A DNA stretch of 64,000 nucleotides from Deinococcus radiotolerans (GCF_014647435.1 NZ_BMPE01000002.1:186001-250000), one strand, 5' to 3'. Shown: positions 28,952-40,306, numbered from the stretch's first letter. The notes: generated by a model not told the origin, from the letters alone. Numbers and translations are program-made.

Positions 28952-30211
28952 GTGAGTGCGCCCGTGTCCGTGACCCCGCCTGCGCCGCCGCCCGTGCCGG
29001 AGCCGGTGCCGTTCCGCGTGTCAGCAGCGCAGGCGGGATTGATCGCATCGAACTTCCTGATGTGGGGCGGGTTCTTCGCCGTGATTCCGCTGGTCACCGT
29101 GCACTTCAGTGGGTCGGTGGCAGGGGGTGGGCTGGGCTGGAGTGCCGCGAGCGTGGGGCTGGTCCTGGGGTTGCGGCAGCTGACGCAGCAGGGCCTGACC
29201 GTGTTCGGCGGCGCGTGGTCGGACCGGCTGGGCCCGAAACCGCTCATCCTGGCGGGGTGCCTGCTGCGCACGGCGGGCTTCGCGTGGATGGGGTTCGCGG
29301 ACTCGCTGGGCGTGCTGCTCGCGGCGGCGGTGCTGGCCGGGGTGGGCGGCGGGCTGTTCGACGCGCCCAAGAGTGCCGCGATCACGCAGGTGACGCGTGA
29401 GGAGCACCGCACGCGGATGTTCAGCCTGACCAGCCTGTCCGGGAACGCCGGGATGGTGACCGGCCCGCTGATCGGCGCGGCGCTGCTGGGCCTGGGCTTC
29501 CGCTCAGCGGCCCTGGCGGCGGCCAGCGTGTACCTGCTCGCGGCGCTGGTCATGGCGGTGACGCTGCCGCACCTGCGCCCCGAGCGCGGCGTGGGCCGCA
29601 GCCTGGACGGTCTGCGCGTCGCAGCGCTCGACACGCGGTTCCGGCGGTTCACGCTGGTCCTGATCGGGTACTTCATCCTGAGCACGCAGATCAACGTGGC
29701 GGTGACCCTGAAAGCCATCGCGCTGGCCGGGAATGGCGCGACGGGCCCGCTGTACGGTCTGTCGGCGGGCATGGCGGTGATCCTCCAGTACCCTCTGCTG
29801 CGCGCCGTGGAGCGGTACCTGCCGACCCGCACGGCGCTGGTGGCGGCGGTGGCCCTGGTGGGCCTGAGCCTGGGCCTGATGAGCGTCGCGACCACCTTCC
29901 CGGCGCTGCTGGCGTGCGTGGCGCTGTACTCGCTGGGCACCATGACCGTGTACCCCACCCAGCAGACCCTGACCGCCCGCTTCGCGCCGCCCGCCCTGAT
30001 CGGCAGTTACTTCGGCTTTTCCGCGATCAGCCTGGGCGTGGGCGGCGCGGTGGGCAGCGTCCTGGGCGGCGCGCTGGTAGACACGGGCGTCCAGGTGGGC
30101 TTCCCGGCCCTGCCGTGGTTCACCCTGGCCGCCATCGGCGTGCTGACGGCGCTGGGCCTGCGCTGGGCGCTGCGCGGCCTGGACCGCGCGCCACTGGACG
30201 ACCTCGCCTGA
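28952..30211 (+). CDS. Major facilitator superfamily transporter
   Basis: A 419-residue membrane protein with about 12 hydrophobic segments. The loop after segment 2 has GAWSDRLGPK, the MFS signature A, so it is probably a proton-coupled efflux or uptake carrier; a drug/metabolite exporter is likely but the substrate is unknown. GTG start set by TAGCCT seven bases upstream. Its stop is nine bases from the stop of the convergent small gene. Confidence 0.88.
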   Translation: MSAPVSVTPPAPPPVPEPVPFRVSAAQAGLIASNFLMWGGFFAVIPLVTVHFSGSVAGGGLGWSAASVGLVLGLRQLTQQGLTVFGGAWSDRLGPKPLILAGCLLRTAGFAWMGFADSLGVLLAAAVLAGVGGGLFDAPKSAAITQVTREEHRTRMFSLTSLSGNAGMVTGPLIGAALLGLGFRSAALAAASVYLLAALVMAVTLPHLRPERGVGRSLDGLRVAALDTRFRRFTLVLIGYFILSTQINVAVTLKAIALAGNGATGPLYGLSAGMAVILQYPLLRAVERYLPTRTALVAAVALVGLSLGLMSVATTFPALLACVALYSLGTMTVYPTQQTLTARFAPPALIGSYFGFSAISLGVGGAVGSVLGGALVDTGVQVGFPALPWFTLAAIGVLTALGLRWALRGLDRAPLDDLA

Positions 30212-30220
30212 ACCCGGCGG

Positions 30221-30490
30221 TCAGTCCCCGATGAACACCAGCCGCTCGAAGCTGCCGTCCGCATGCGCTTCGGGCAGGCCCTGCGCAGCGGCCTGCTTGA
30301 GCTGCGCGAGCGCGGCAGACAGGGCCGGTCCCTCACCGTAGATGCGTTCCGCGTCCGCCGTCACCTGAAGCTCCAGCCCCCGGCCCTCCCGCGTGGCGCG
30401 CAGCACGACCCCCGGACCGGGCACGTGCGTGACCTGCACGTCAGCGGGGAAGGCGGCGAGGTCAATCTGGTGGCGCAGCGTGTCGTCCAT
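30221..30490 (-). CDS. Small hypothetical protein
   Basis: An 89-residue protein that I do not recognise. It starts [11 protein letters not shown], has a beta-strand-rich middle ([15 protein letters not shown]) and an amphipathic helical end. No signal peptide or metal motif. A CACAAT box six bases before the ATG resembles the leaderless promoters of nearby genes. It faces rarA across 91 bases, so it may share regulation with it. Confidence 0.65.
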   Translation of the reverse strand: MDDTLRHQIDLAAFPADVQVTHVPGPGVVLRATREGRGLELQVTADAERIYGEGPALSAALAQLKQAAAQGLPEAHADGSFERLVFIGD

Positions 30491-30581
30491 GCGGTCATTG
30501 TGCCGGAGGGGACGCCATGAGGCCCGCCGGACCGCGCCCCGCCTCCCAATTCCTGCGGCGGCCCGCCCGTATCCTGCACGC

Positions 30582-31868
30582 GTGACGCTGTTCGACCCGC
30601 CCGCCCCGCTCGCTGAACGCCTGCGGCCCCGCACCGTCGCGGAGGTCGTGGGCCAGACGCACCTGCTCGGCCCAGGCAAACCGCTCACGCGCGTTCTCCA
30701 GTCGGGCCGGCTGGGCAGCCTGATCCTGTGGGGTCCGCCCGGCGTGGGCAAGACCACCCTCGCGCGGCTGCTGGCCGGCGAGGTGGGCGCGCACTTCATC
30801 CCGCTCTCGGCCGTCACGGCGGGCGTCAAGGACGTGCGGGAAGCGGTCACGGAAGCCGAGCGCCTGCGCGGACGCGGGCAGAAGACCATCCTCTTCCTCG
30901 ACGAGATTCACCGATTTAACAAGGCGCAGCAGGACGCGCTGCTCCCGCACGTCGAGTCGGGCCTGCTGACCCTGATCGGCGCGACCACCGAGAACCCCAG
31001 CTTCGAGGTGAACCCCGCCCTGCGCAGCCGCGCCCGCACGCTGGTCCTCGAGGCCCTCACGCCCGAGGAGGTGCGTGGGCTGCTGGACCGCGCCCTCGCG
31101 GACGACCGCGGTCTGACCGGCGTGACTGCCGAACCAGAGGCCCTGGACCTCCTCGCGCGCCTCGCGGAAGGGGACGCCCGCCGGGCCCTCAGCACCCTGG
31201 AAGTCGCCAGCACGCTGGCCAACCCCATCACCCCCGACGCGATCACCGAGGCGTTCGGGCGGCACCTGCCGCAGATGGACAAGAACGGCGAGGACTTCTA
31301 CAACCTCATCAGCGCGCTGCACAAGAGCGTGCGCGGCAGCCACGTGGACGGCGCGCTGTACTGGCTGGCGCGCATGATCGAGGGTGGCGCCGACCCCCTG
31401 TACGTCGCGCGGCGCGTGGTCCGCATGGCCGCCGAGGACATCGGCCTGGCCGACCCACAGGCTCTCAGGCTGTGCATCGCCGCGCGGGACACCGTCGAGT
31501 TCCTCGGCAGTCCGGAAGGCGACCTGGCGCTGGCGCAGGCGGTCGTGTACCTCGCCCTGGCCCCCAAGAGCAACAGCGTGTACGTCGCCTGGAAAAACGC
31601 CCTGAACGCCGTGCGCGAGGGAGAAAGCCTCCCCATCCCGCTGCACCTGCGCAACGCCCCCACCGCCCTCATGCGCCAGCAGGGCTACGGCAAGGGGTAC
31701 GTGTACTACTTCGACGACCCCGAAGGCAGCTTCCAGCAGAACTACCTCCCCGACGGCGTACACCTGGGCCTCTACGAGCCCACCGGTGAAGGCTGGGAAG
31801 CCCGCGTCGCCGAACGCTGGCGCAAACTCAGGGACGCCCACGGAGAGGGGGACGCCGTACCAGACTGA
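30582..31868 (+). CDS. rarA: Replication-associated recombination protein A (RarA/MgsA AAA+ ATPase)
   Basis: A 428-residue AAA+ protein that acts at stalled replication forks. The N-terminus has [16 protein letters not shown]; Walker A is [12 protein letters not shown] near 50-61; Walker B is [14 protein letters not shown] near 106-119; [18 protein letters not shown] carries sensor 1 and the arginine finger. The C-terminal tetramerisation domain ([19 protein letters not shown]) is complete. GTG start with TATCCT (30570-30575) six bases before it implies a leaderless mRNA. Confidence 0.95.
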   Translation: MTLFDPPAPLAERLRPRTVAEVVGQTHLLGPGKPLTRVLQSGRLGSLILWGPPGVGKTTLARLLAGEVGAHFIPLSAVTAGVKDVREAVTEAERLRGRGQKTILFLDEIHRFNKAQQDALLPHVESGLLTLIGATTENPSFEVNPALRSRARTLVLEALTPEEVRGLLDRALADDRGLTGVTAEPEALDLLARLAEGDARRALSTLEVASTLANPITPDAITEAFGRHLPQMDKNGEDFYNLISALHKSVRGSHVDGALYWLARMIEGGADPLYVARRVVRMAAEDIGLADPQALRLCIAARDTVEFLGSPEGDLALAQAVVYLALAPKSNSVYVAWKNALNAVREGESLPIPLHLRNAPTALMRQQGYGKGYVYYFDDPEGSFQQNYLPDGVHLGLYEPTGEGWEARVAERWRKLRDAHGEGDAVPD

Positions 31869-31951
31869 CCGCCGGGACAATCCGGCTCCGCGTGCCGGGT
31901 ACGGTGGCCGTACTTCAGGTGCGTGTGGGCGCCCGGTTCCGGGGGGTCGTG

Positions 31952-32932
31952 ATGCTGGCAGTTCCGGCGGTGGGGCGGGCGTGGTTCCAGCTGAATGCGG
32001 CGTGGGTGCTGCCGGGCGTGACGGTGGCGCTGGCGTTCCTGCTGGCGGGTCGCGTGCCGCCCGAGGTGCGGCCCTGGCTGGTGGGGCTGGCCGCGTTCGA
32101 TCTGACGGTGGGCGCGGGCGTGATGGCGTGGCAGACGCGGCCGCGTGGGGATTCAGGGCACGCGGCGCGCTGGGTGTGGCCGGTCGTGCGGGGTGCGCTG
32201 GTGGCGCTGCTGCTGTGGCCGTGGCTGCGGTCCCCGGCGTGGCTGCTGCTTGTGCCCGTGCTGGCGTGGGCGCTGTGGCACTCGGCGCGGACGGTGCCCA
32301 TTGCGGCGGTTGCGGATGATCTGGAGGCCCAGCTGGCGCGCGTGACGCGGTTCGCGCCGCACCTGCCGTGGTGGCGTGCCGCCGCGTTTGAAGTCATGAC
32401 GCTGGGGTGCGCGCTGCGCCGACGGGCGCTGCCGTCTGGGCAGACGTTTCCGTCCACGTCCGGCGCGGACGGCCCGTTTCTGCTGATCGGGGCGCTGATC
32501 ACCCTGGAAGCTGTGCCTGTGCACTTCCTGCTTGCGGGCCGGTCGGGGGCGCTGGCGGCCCTGCACCTGTGCGGGACTGCCCTGGGTCTGCTGTGGGTGG
32601 TGGGGCAGGTGCGCGCGTGCCGGGAGCGGGTGACGACCGTCACGGCGGACGCCCTGCTGGTCCGCTGCGGGTTGTTCTGGAACGCCCGGGTGCCTCTGGC
32701 GGACATTGCGCAGGGCCGCGCGACCCGCCCGGACGATGAGGGCGCGCGCGCCTGCGTGAACGTCCAGCCGAACGTGACCGTGGTCCTGCGCCGCCCCGCG
32801 ACCCTGCTGGGTGTGGGTGGCACGCCGGCGCAGGTGGTGGCCGTGCGTCTGCATGTCGATGACCCGGGTGGCCTCACGTCGGTGCTGGACGCCGCGCGTG
32901 CTGAGATCAGACCAGCCCCAGCCCCCGCGTGA
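31952..32932 (+). CDS. Hypothetical membrane protein
   Basis: A 326-residue protein with about six hydrophobic segments (four in the first 120 residues, two around 180-235) and a soluble C-terminal part. I recognise no family. I chose the ATG at 31952, preceded by a G-rich stretch; an upstream in-frame GTG at 31892 would add 20 residues. The 3' end overlaps the convergent thioredoxin-like gene by 26 bases. Confidence 0.65.
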   Translation: MLAVPAVGRAWFQLNAAWVLPGVTVALAFLLAGRVPPEVRPWLVGLAAFDLTVGAGVMAWQTRPRGDSGHAARWVWPVVRGALVALLLWPWLRSPAWLLLVPVLAWALWHSARTVPIAAVADDLEAQLARVTRFAPHLPWWRAAAFEVMTLGCALRRRALPSGQTFPSTSGADGPFLLIGALITLEAVPVHFLLAGRSGALAALHLCGTALGLLWVVGQVRACRERVTTVTADALLVRCGLFWNARVPLADIAQGRATRPDDEGARACVNVQPNVTVVLRRPATLLGVGGTPAQVVAVRLHVDDPGGLTSVLDAARAEIRPAPAPA

Positions 32933-33359
32933 CGCTGGCCTGCGCGTCCTGCTCGGGCACGCTGGTCACGACCGCCTCAATCCGCCCGTCCGGCCCGGTC
33001 AGGATCAGGGTGGGGAAGGCGTGCACGCGGTACGGGCGGCGCAGGCTGCCGTCCGTGTCAAGGTGCAGCGCCTCCCCGTAGGCGTGTGGTGGCAGGTTGC
33101 CGCGCCGAGCGTCGATCACGCGCAGGTCCAGCCCGTGCGCATGGGCCAGCTGCCCCAGGAACACGTCCAGCGTGTCGCACGCCACGCAGGCCTCGGTCTT
33201 GAAGGACAGCAGCGTGCGGCGCGTGACGTTCAGCGCGGCGGGCGGCGGCACCACCGCGCCCGGCTGGACGGTACGCGCAGCGATCAGGCGAGCCAGCAGC
33301 GCCCCGAGCGGGCGGGGCAGGCGGATGCGGACGGGCGTGGGATCGGGTCGCTGGGTCAT
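32907..33359 (-). CDS. Thioredoxin-like protein
   Basis: A 150-residue protein with the redox motif CVAC (about 58-61) after a strand ending LLSFKTEA, and a cis-Pro type HAFPTLIL segment with the usual Gly turn after it (TGPDGR). These are thioredoxin-fold hallmarks, so it probably handles disulfides or thiols in the cytoplasm; no signal peptide is evident. A strong AGGAGG site lies before the ATG. It overlaps the end of the preceding membrane protein gene in convergent orientation. Confidence 0.78.
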   Translation of the reverse strand: MTQRPDPTPVRIRLPRPLGALLARLIAARTVQPGAVVPPPAALNVTRRTLLSFKTEACVACDTLDVFLGQLAHAHGLDLRVIDARRGNLPPHAYGEALHLDTDGSLRRPYRVHAFPTLILTGPDGRIEAVVTSVPEQDAQASVTRGLGLV

Positions 33360-33666
33360 GAAGCCTCCTGTTGGCTGTCCCAGGTACGCGCCGACAGTGG
33401 CCGGGTTCCCGCGCAGATATGAAGGCAGCAGAAGCTCCCCGCCGTTCCGGGGTGCGGAGGTCGGCGGGGGGTGGGGGCGGGCCGGCGTCGAGGCCGTGGT
33501 CGTGAGGGGTGCGCGGTGCCGGGTGCCCGGTGATGCGTGCTGGGCATGCGTGGTGCGGCCCGGATGGATCCGGGGACGCCGCCCCGGCGTCGTCAGGGGT
33601 GCAGCCTTTTCCCCGCTGCGGGGTAGGTCTCCGCCCGCGCGGCCGTCCCCGAGCGGCAGTGTGGGC
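33360..33666. other. 307-base region without a gene
   Basis: Upstream of the thioredoxin-like gene and downstream of the DIP1984-family gene, both minus strand. It is very G-rich on the plus strand, with many GGGG runs (for example around 33465-33485) and short inverted repeats such as CCGGGTGCCCGG near 33518. I see no coding signal or recognised RNA family. Confidence 0.5.
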
Positions 33667-34125
33667 CTACCCGGGCAGGTCCGTCAACCAGTTGGCCTGT
33701 TGCAGCTGCGTGTCCAGTTCGCGCCGCGCCTTGGCGAGGGTGTCCACCTGCGCCTGCAGGTCGCGGGCGGGCAGCGCGGAGAGGATGCGGACCTCGCTGT
33801 TGCTGTAGCGGGTAGGGCGTTCGCTGGCGGTGGCGGCGGCGCGGCGCAGGACCTTCAGGCGCAGGTCGAGCAGGTCGCGGCGGGTCAGGGCGTCCGTGAT
33901 GGTCTCTCCGCCGGGCAGCGTGGCGCTGAGGTTCGCGCGGTGAATGCGTGGCAGGAGGGCCTCCAGCTGCGCGGTGACGTCCATGAATTCGCGCAGCAGC
34001 GCCTGGGGGTCCTCGGCGGGCGCCTCGCCCTCCTGCACGAGGAGGTTCTTCACGAGCCGTTCCTCAAGCTGCGCGGCGCGTTTCTGGAGGTCGGCGCGGG
34101 TGATCAGGGCCTCAGCGAGTTTCAT
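33667..34125 (-). CDS. DIP1984 family protein
   Basis: A 152-residue, mostly helical protein matching the DIP1984 (septicolysin-annotated) family: MKLAEALITRADLQKR start, VQEGEAPAEDP, HRANLSATLPGG, RYSNSEVRILSAL, and an ANWLTDL end. The family function is not established and the cytolysin label is not supported by anything visible here. No signal peptide. TACCCT (34132-34137 reversed) is six bases before the ATG, a leaderless pattern. It is divergent from mutS2. Confidence 0.87.
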   Translation of the reverse strand: MKLAEALITRADLQKRAAQLEERLVKNLLVQEGEAPAEDPQALLREFMDVTAQLEALLPRIHRANLSATLPGGETITDALTRRDLLDLRLKVLRRAAATASERPTRYSNSEVRILSALPARDLQAQVDTLAKARRELDTQLQQANWLTDLPG

Positions 34126-34237
34126 ACGGGCAGGGTAAGGGTAGATGGGGAGAGGTGCAGAGGGAATTGGGATAAGGCTTTCTAAGCCACTCGGCGCACG
34201 GTCATTCCGTGCGGGGGCCGCTATGCTCCTCATTGAG

Positions 34238-36532
34238 ATGTCGTTCGATGCCCGCGCCCTGTCCGCCCTTGATTTTCCTCGCGTCCTGTCTGCCCTGGCG
34301 GAGCGGAGTGCCACGACGCTGGGCGCCGAGCGTGCGCGGGCCCTGCGCCCGTCGGATGACGCGGGGCGGATCGCGCGGGAACTGGACGAGGTCGAGGACG
34401 CGCTGTTCGGCGTGAGCCTCAGCCTGGGCGGCATTCAGGACATCCGTGACCTGCACGCCCGCGCGGGCGAGGGTCGCGTGCTGGCCGGGCAGGAACTGCT
34501 GAACGCCGCGTACTCGCTGGACGGCGCGATGACCGTCAAGCGCGCCATCAACGCGAATTCACGCGGGCCGCTGCGGGAACTCGCGGTGGACCTGGGTGAC
34601 CACAGTGAACTGGTGCGGCGGGTGCTGTCCGCCCTGGACCGCGACGGCGGCGTGCGCGACGACGCCAGTCCGCGCCTGCGGGACCTGCGCAAGCGCATCG
34701 AGCCGCTGCGTGGGCGCATCCGCGAGCGGCTGGCGGCCACGCTGGACAAGTGGGCGGACGTGCTGCAGGAACACATCGTCACGATCCGCCGCGACCGCTA
34801 CGTGCTGCCGGTGCAGGCCAGCCGCGTGGGGCAGGTGCAGGGCATCATCGTGGACGCGTCCGCGACCGGGCAGACGTACTTCGTGGAACCGGCGGCGGTC
34901 ACGCAGCTGAACAACGAACTGACCCGCCTGATCCTCGACGAGGAGGCCGAGGTGCGGCGCATCCTGACGGAACTGTCGGGCCTGCTCGCCTCTGACTCGG
35001 CGGTGCCCATGACGCTGGCGGTGATCGGCGAGCTGGACCTGATCGCCGCGAAGGCGCGGCTGGCCCGCGACTGGCGCCTGAACCGCCCAGAGCAGGTGGA
35101 AGGCGGCTCGTACGACCTGCGCGAGGTGCGCCACCCCCTGATCGAGAATCCGGTGGCGAACGACCTCGCGCTGGGTGAGACGAAACTGCTGCTCATCACC
35201 GGGCCGAACATGGGCGGCAAGACCGCGACGATCAAGACGCTGGGCCTCGCGGTGCTGATGCACCAGTGCGGGATGTACGTCGCGGCCGCCAGTGCCCGCC
35301 TGCCGGTCGTGCGGGACGTGCTGGTGGACATCGGGGACGAGCAGAGCATCGAGGCGAGCCTGTCCACCTTCGCGTCTCACCTCAAGCACCTGCGGTACGT
35401 GCTGCGCCACGCCGCTCCGGACACGCTGGTCCTCGTGGACGAGCTGGGCAGCGGCACCGACCCGAACGAGGGCGCCGCACTGGCCCAGGCGCTGATCGAG
35501 TGCCTGCTCACGCAGGATGCGCGCGGCGTGATCACCTCGCACCTCTCGCCGCTGAAGCTGTTCGCGCTGGAAACGCCGGGGCTGAAGAACGCCAGCATGG
35601 GCTTCGACGTGGACACCCTGGCCCCCACGTACGCCCTGCAGGTGGGGCAGCCGGGCCGCTCGTTCGCGCTGGCCATCGCGCAGCGCATGGGGCTCCCGGC
35701 GGACGTGCTGGGCCGCGCCGAGGAGCTGCTGGGCCCCGACGCGGGCCTGATGGAACGCATGCTGGAGGGCCTGGAACGCGAACGGGCCGACCTGCGCGCC
35801 CAGCTCGACGCCACCGCCGCCGCCCGGCGCGACGCCGAGGCCGAACTGGGCCGCGTCCGCGTTGAGCGCGAGACCCTCGAAGCCCGCCGCAATGAGATGC
35901 TCGCCGAGGCCAGCCAGAAGGCCGAGTCGCTATACGCCGACGCCGTCGAGCGCGTCCGCACGCTGCGGGCCCGCGCGCAGGAGGACAGCGCCCGCCCGCG
36001 CGTCATGCAGGAACTGCGTGAACTGCGTGTTGCCGCCCAGAAGACCCGCCCCGCCCCCGCCCCACGTGAGGACCGCGGCGATCCCATCCGGGTGGGCAGC
36101 AGCGTGGACGTCCCCGCGTACAACGCCAGCGGGCAGGTGCTCGAACTGCGCGGCGACGATCTGGTCGTGCAGCTGGGCGTCATGAAGGTCGGCGTGAAGC
36201 GCCGCGACGTGCGCCTCAAGCAGGAACCCAAGGTCAGCGCCCCCAAGACGCGCGGCCCGCGTTTCACCGGCACGGCCCCCACCGCGTCCCTGAAGGAACT
36301 CCAGCTGCGCGGCCTGGGCGTCGAGGAGGCCGTGGAGGAACTCCGTACCGCCATCCTTGAAGCGCACGCGCTGAAGGAAACCCCGTTGCGCGTTGTGCAC
36401 GGCAAGGGGCAGGGCGTCCTGAGGCGCCTGCTGCGCGAGTACCTGAAGAACGACAAGAAAGTCGAGTCTTTCCACGACGCCGAACCCAACCAGGGCGGGC
36501 ACGGCGTGACCATCGTGAACATCCGCCGCTGA
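34238..36532 (+). CDS. mutS2: Endonuclease MutS2
   Basis: A 764-residue MutS-family ATPase lacking mismatch-recognition domains. It has the core/clamp helices, the Walker [14 protein letters not shown] at about 322-334, Walker [17 protein letters not shown], a coiled-coil stretch rich in Glu/Arg (about 505-600), a KOW-like segment, and a C-terminal Smr nuclease domain (about 684-764) with [11 protein letters not shown] and [11 protein letters not shown]. Family roles are suppression of homologous recombination and ribosome or oxidative damage control. TATGCT at 34222-34227 suggests a nearly leaderless mRNA; an ATG inside this box (34223) is the alternative start. Confidence 0.95.
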   Translation: MSFDARALSALDFPRVLSALAERSATTLGAERARALRPSDDAGRIARELDEVEDALFGVSLSLGGIQDIRDLHARAGEGRVLAGQELLNAAYSLDGAMTVKRAINANSRGPLRELAVDLGDHSELVRRVLSALDRDGGVRDDASPRLRDLRKRIEPLRGRIRERLAATLDKWADVLQEHIVTIRRDRYVLPVQASRVGQVQGIIVDASATGQTYFVEPAAVTQLNNELTRLILDEEAEVRRILTELSGLLASDSAVPMTLAVIGELDLIAAKARLARDWRLNRPEQVEGGSYDLREVRHPLIENPVANDLALGETKLLLITGPNMGGKTATIKTLGLAVLMHQCGMYVAAASARLPVVRDVLVDIGDEQSIEASLSTFASHLKHLRYVLRHAAPDTLVLVDELGSGTDPNEGAALAQALIECLLTQDARGVITSHLSPLKLFALETPGLKNASMGFDVDTLAPTYALQVGQPGRSFALAIAQRMGLPADVLGRAEELLGPDAGLMERMLEGLERERADLRAQLDATAAARRDAEAELGRVRVERETLEARRNEMLAEASQKAESLYADAVERVRTLRARAQEDSARPRVMQELRELRVAAQKTRPAPAPREDRGDPIRVGSSVDVPAYNASGQVLELRGDDLVVQLGVMKVGVKRRDVRLKQEPKVSAPKTRGPRFTGTAPTASLKELQLRGLGVEEAVEELRTAILEAHALKETPLRVVHGKGQGVLRRLLREYLKNDKKVESFHDAEPNQGGHGVTIVNIRR

Positions 36533-36599
36533 GCGCACGAGCCCGGCCGGATGGACAGGGGGCCGCCCGGCCCGGCCCGCCGGGTGCTACCTTCCCGGC

Positions 36600-37751
36600 G
36601 TGACTGCCCGCACCGCCGCCCCACCGCCGCCGCTCTCGTGGACGCTGCTGGCGGTGGGCGTGGCGGCGTTTTTCACGCTGGGCGTGATTCAGGCGATGTA
36701 CGGCCCGGCGTTCGGGCTGTTCCAGGCGCGGTTCGGGGTTAGCACGGCGTCGGTGGGTCTGATTGCCAGCGCGCACTTCCTGGGGTCGGCGGTCGCGCCG
36801 CCGCTGCTGGCGCTGCTGCTGCGGCGGGTGAGTGTGCGCGCTGGGGTGTCCTGGAGTCTGCTGCTGCTGGCGCTGGGCGTGACGGGCGTGGTGCTGGCGC
36901 CGCTGTGGCCGCTGGCGGTCGCGTCGGCGTTCCTGGGTGGGTTCGGGCTGGGCGGCGTGAGCGCCTGCCTGAACGCCGCGTACGCGAGCGTGGGGGCGCG
37001 CGCGGTGAATCTCGTGAATGCCGTGTTCGGGATGGGGAGCATGCTCGCGCCGCTGCTGGTGGTGGGCCTGGGCCGCGCGGACGGCACGTCGGGCGGCCTG
37101 GCCGGGCCGTTCCTGACGGTCGCGGCGCTGTGCGGGGTGACGTTCGCGGTGGGGCGCGTGTGGGGCGTGCCGGGCATTCACGCGCCTGCGCGGGCTGCCG
37201 ACGCGCCCGTCCCGGCGCGCCCGGCGGTGCAGGCGGCCCTGTTCGCGGGGCTGATCGTGTGTTACGTCGGTCTGGAGGCTGGGTTCGGTGCGTGGGCGGC
37301 GCGGTACCTGAGCGAGCTGAGCCTGCCGGGCGCGGCGCTGACCTTGAGTGCCTTCTGGGGTGCGCTGACGGTCGGGCGGGTGCTGACCGGGCTGTTCGCG
37401 GGGCGTCTGGCGCCGCAGCGGGTGGTGCTGGGCTGCGCCGGGGCGCTGATCGTGCTGGCGCTGGCGATGAGGGTGCCCGCGCTGGCCCCGGCGGCCGTGG
37501 TCCTGGCGGGCCTGACGCTCGCGCCGGTGTTCGGCACGACCCTGGCGTGGCTGTCGCAGGTGCTGAGCGCGCGGCTGGTGCCGCTGCTGCTCGTGGCGGG
37601 CTCGCTGGGCGGGGTGCTGTCCCCGTGGCTGCTGGGGCAGGTGTTCGCCCGCTCGGGCGCGGCGGCCATTCCGGTGACGCTGGCGCTGCTGGCGGCCCTG
37701 ATGGTGGCGTTCACGGCCCTGGCCCGGCGGGGGGCGCGCCGGGTCGCGTGA
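36600..37751 (+). CDS. Major facilitator superfamily transporter
   Basis: A 383-residue membrane protein with about 12 hydrophobic segments and only short loops. It resembles the sugar/drug MFS carriers with an FG(L/V)...[10 protein letters not shown] pattern in the N-terminal half and no large soluble domain. Substrate unknown. GTG start with TACCTT (36588-36593) six bases upstream, a leaderless pattern. It is not part of an operon with mutS2, having its own promoter-like box. Confidence 0.83.
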   Translation: MTARTAAPPPPLSWTLLAVGVAAFFTLGVIQAMYGPAFGLFQARFGVSTASVGLIASAHFLGSAVAPPLLALLLRRVSVRAGVSWSLLLLALGVTGVVLAPLWPLAVASAFLGGFGLGGVSACLNAAYASVGARAVNLVNAVFGMGSMLAPLLVVGLGRADGTSGGLAGPFLTVAALCGVTFAVGRVWGVPGIHAPARAADAPVPARPAVQAALFAGLIVCYVGLEAGFGAWAARYLSELSLPGAALTLSAFWGALTVGRVLTGLFAGRLAPQRVVLGCAGALIVLALAMRVPALAPAAVVLAGLTLAPVFGTTLAWLSQVLSARLVPLLLVAGSLGGVLSPWLLGQVFARSGAAAIPVTLALLAALMVAFTALARRGARRVA

Positions 37752-37793
37752 GGCGCGCCGGGGGCGTGTGAGGGGGGGTTCTAGCAAACCTCG

Positions 37794-37822
37794 TTGTCAG
37801 CTGGGGGGGTGTGTGGCAGAAT
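37794..37822 (+). promoter_or_regulatory. Promoter of the greA-like gene
   Basis: TTGTCA (37794-37799) and CAGAAT (37817-37822) are separated by exactly 17 bases. The start codon is about 75 bases downstream, so unlike many genes here this one has a real 5' leader. Confidence 0.75.
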
Positions 37823-37897
37823 GCGCGGCGAATTCTCAGCAACCCACGATTCAAGTCCTCGCCGGTTCCAGGCCGGCGGCGCAACGGAGGCTCTAGA

Positions 37898-38386
<489 letters not shown>

Positions 38387-38602
38387 GCCCACCTCCGGTC
38401 CACCTGTGGACCCGAGCGGAGCGAGTGGGAGCAGTATGGGCTCCGGGAGTGGCGTGGTCAGATCGGTGGTGTTCCGATCTGTCTGCGGAGCGGCGGAAGC
38501 CAGCACTGAGGAGGCAGGTCGCCGCGTGCGGTCTGCCTCCGGCCCGTTCTCTGGCAGGCTGTGAACTGGACGTCGGGCGGGCGCGGCGTGTGGGGCGCGG
38601 CC

Positions 38603-38608
38603 TATACT
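38603..38608 (+). promoter_or_regulatory. Leaderless -10 box of lysS
   Basis: TATACT ends seven bases before the lysS ATG, leaving no room for a Shine-Dalgarno sequence in the transcript. No clear -35 hexamer is seen 17 bases upstream. Confidence 0.75.
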
Positions 38609-38615
38609 GGCGGTT

Positions 38616-40178
38616 ATGTCTGATGGTTCCCCCAACCGCCGCGAGGGTCTGCACGAGCAGACCGTCAGCCGCCTGAACAACCTGGACGCGCAGGTGGCCG
38701 CGGGTTTCGAGGCGCACCCGTACACGTACCCGCGCACGCATCACGCCCGTGACGTGCTGGCCGCCCACCCGGCTGACACGCACGGTGAGGACGGCGCGCC
38801 GAAGTGGGAGCCTGGGCAGGAGTGGCCCGAAGCCTCGTTCGCGCTGGCTGGGCGCGTGACCCTGATGCGGCACATGGGTAAGGCGGCCTTCGCGGACCTG
38901 AGTGACGAGCATGGCAAGATCCAGCTGCACTTCTCCAAGCAGGACACCGAGAACTTCGATCCGACGAAGAAGATCGACCTGGGCGACATCATCGGCGTGC
39001 GGGGCTTCCCGTTCGTCACGAAGACCGGGCAGCTGACGCTGCGCGTGACGTCCTGGCAGCCGCTGGTCAAGAGCCTGCACCCGCTGCCCAGCAAGTTCCA
39101 CGGCCTGCAGGACGAGGAACTCCGCGCGCGGCGCCGCTACGTGGACCTGATGATCAACCCCGAGAGCCGCGAGGTGTACCGCACGCGCTCGCGGATGCTG
39201 CGCTTCATCCGGAACTTCCTCGACAGCCGCGACTTCATGGAGGTCGAGGGCCCCACGTTGCAGGTCGTCCCCGGCGGGACCGAGGCGAAGCCCTTCAAGA
39301 CGTTCCACAACGCGCTGGGGCACGAGTTCAGCATGCGCATCAGCCTGGAGCTGTACCTCAAACGGCTGCTGGTGGGCGGCTTCGAGCGGGTGTACGAGAT
39401 CGGCCGCAACTACCGCAACGAGGGCATCGACCGGACGCACAACCCGGAATTCACGATGCTGGAAGCGTACTTCGCGTACGGCGACTACAACGACATGATG
39501 GTGCTCGTGGAGACGCTGCTTCACGACCTGGTCGTGGACCTGAAGGGCGAGCCGAAACTGACGTACCAGGGGCGCGAACTGGACTTCTCGCTGCCGTTCA
39601 AACGCCTGGACTTCGTGACGGCCCTCAAGGAGCAGGCGGGGCTGGACTTCGACCCGCTGGATCTCGTGAAGCTGCGCGCGTGGAGTGACGTGCACCACCC
39701 GGAGCACCGCAAGACCCCGGACTACAAGCTGCTGGACAAGCTGGGCGGCGAGTACGTCGAGCCACTGCTGCAGAACCCGACCTTCCTAACGGATATGCCG
39801 CTGGCGATCAGTCCGCTGGTGAAGGTGCACCGTGACCGCGAGGGGCTGGCCGAGCGCGCCGACCTGTACGTGGCGGGTTTTGAGCTGGCGCCCATCTACT
39901 CGGAACTGAACGACGCGCTGGACCAGCGGGAGCGGTTCGAGGCGCAGACGGCCCGCCGGGATGCCGGGGACGACGAGGCGCACGAGCAGGACGAGGACTT
40001 CCTGCTGGCGCTGGAGTACGGTATGCCGCCCACCGCCGGGATGGGCATGGGCATGGACCGTCTGGCGATGCTGATGACCGACCGGGACTCCATCCGGGAC
40101 GTGCTGCTGTTCCCGTTGCTGCGTCCGGAAGGCGCTGGGAACGCCCCAGAGGTTGAGGCGGCCGACACCGTCAGTTGA
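38616..40178 (+). CDS. lysS: Lysyl-tRNA synthetase, class II
   Basis: A 520-residue class IIb synthetase. The N-terminal OB-fold anticodon-binding domain (about 65-180) is followed by the catalytic core with motif 1 ([10 protein letters not shown] region), motif 2 ([24 protein letters not shown]) and motif 3 ([15 protein letters not shown] near the end). All three motifs are intact. It charges tRNA-Lys. The mRNA is probably leaderless, with TATACT seven bases before the ATG. A 19-bp hairpin follows the stop. Confidence 0.97.
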   Translation: MSDGSPNRREGLHEQTVSRLNNLDAQVAAGFEAHPYTYPRTHHARDVLAAHPADTHGEDGAPKWEPGQEWPEASFALAGRVTLMRHMGKAAFADLSDEHGKIQLHFSKQDTENFDPTKKIDLGDIIGVRGFPFVTKTGQLTLRVTSWQPLVKSLHPLPSKFHGLQDEELRARRRYVDLMINPESREVYRTRSRMLRFIRNFLDSRDFMEVEGPTLQVVPGGTEAKPFKTFHNALGHEFSMRISLELYLKRLLVGGFERVYEIGRNYRNEGIDRTHNPEFTMLEAYFAYGDYNDMMVLVETLLHDLVVDLKGEPKLTYQGRELDFSLPFKRLDFVTALKEQAGLDFDPLDLVKLRAWSDVHHPEHRKTPDYKLLDKLGGEYVEPLLQNPTFLTDMPLAISPLVKVHRDREGLAERADLYVAGFELAPIYSELNDALDQRERFEAQTARRDAGDDEAHEQDEDFLLALEYGMPPTAGMGMGMDRLAMLMTDRDSIRDVLLFPLLRPEGAGNAPEVEAADTVS

Positions 40179-40188
40179 GTGCTGCATG

Positions 40189-40229
40189 AAGGCCAGGGCC
40201 CGGGTATGAGATATCCGGGCCCTGGCCTT
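40189..40229 (+). terminator. Long hairpin after lysS
   Basis: A stem of up to 19 bp (40189-40207 with 40211-40229, one wobble) and a three-base loop begins ten bases after the lysS stop. It lacks a U-run, but fits a transcription stop that insulates lysS from the sugar operon. Confidence 0.7.
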
Positions 40230-40268
40230 GAGCCACGATTTAGATCACTTGTACAGATATTCACAGGA

Positions 40269-40280
40269 GGAAGCGCTTCC
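40269..40280. promoter_or_regulatory. Palindromic operator, LacI-family-like
   Basis: GGAAGCGCTTCC is a perfect 12-base palindrome with a central CG, the pattern typical of LacI/CcpA-family operators. It lies 146 bases upstream of the ROK gene and ten bases from the next palindrome. No LacI-type gene is in the window. Confidence 0.6.
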
Positions 40281-40289
40281 ATTAATTCG

Positions 40290-40306
40290 TTTGTTTGACA
40301 AACAAA
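40290..40306. promoter_or_regulatory. Palindromic operator, ROK/XylR-like
   Basis: TTTGTTTGACAAACAAA is a perfect 17-base palindrome around a central A. AT-rich TTTGTTT/AAACAAA half sites are typical of XylR/NagC-type ROK repressors, and a ROK gene follows. A TTGACA is embedded in it, so bound repressor would block a -35 element. Confidence 0.72.

Noticed and set aside
37846..37880. T-loop-like GATTCAAGTCC in the greA leader
   Set aside because: It has no matching 5-bp stem and no acceptor or CCA, so it is weaker than the two T-arm cases reported.
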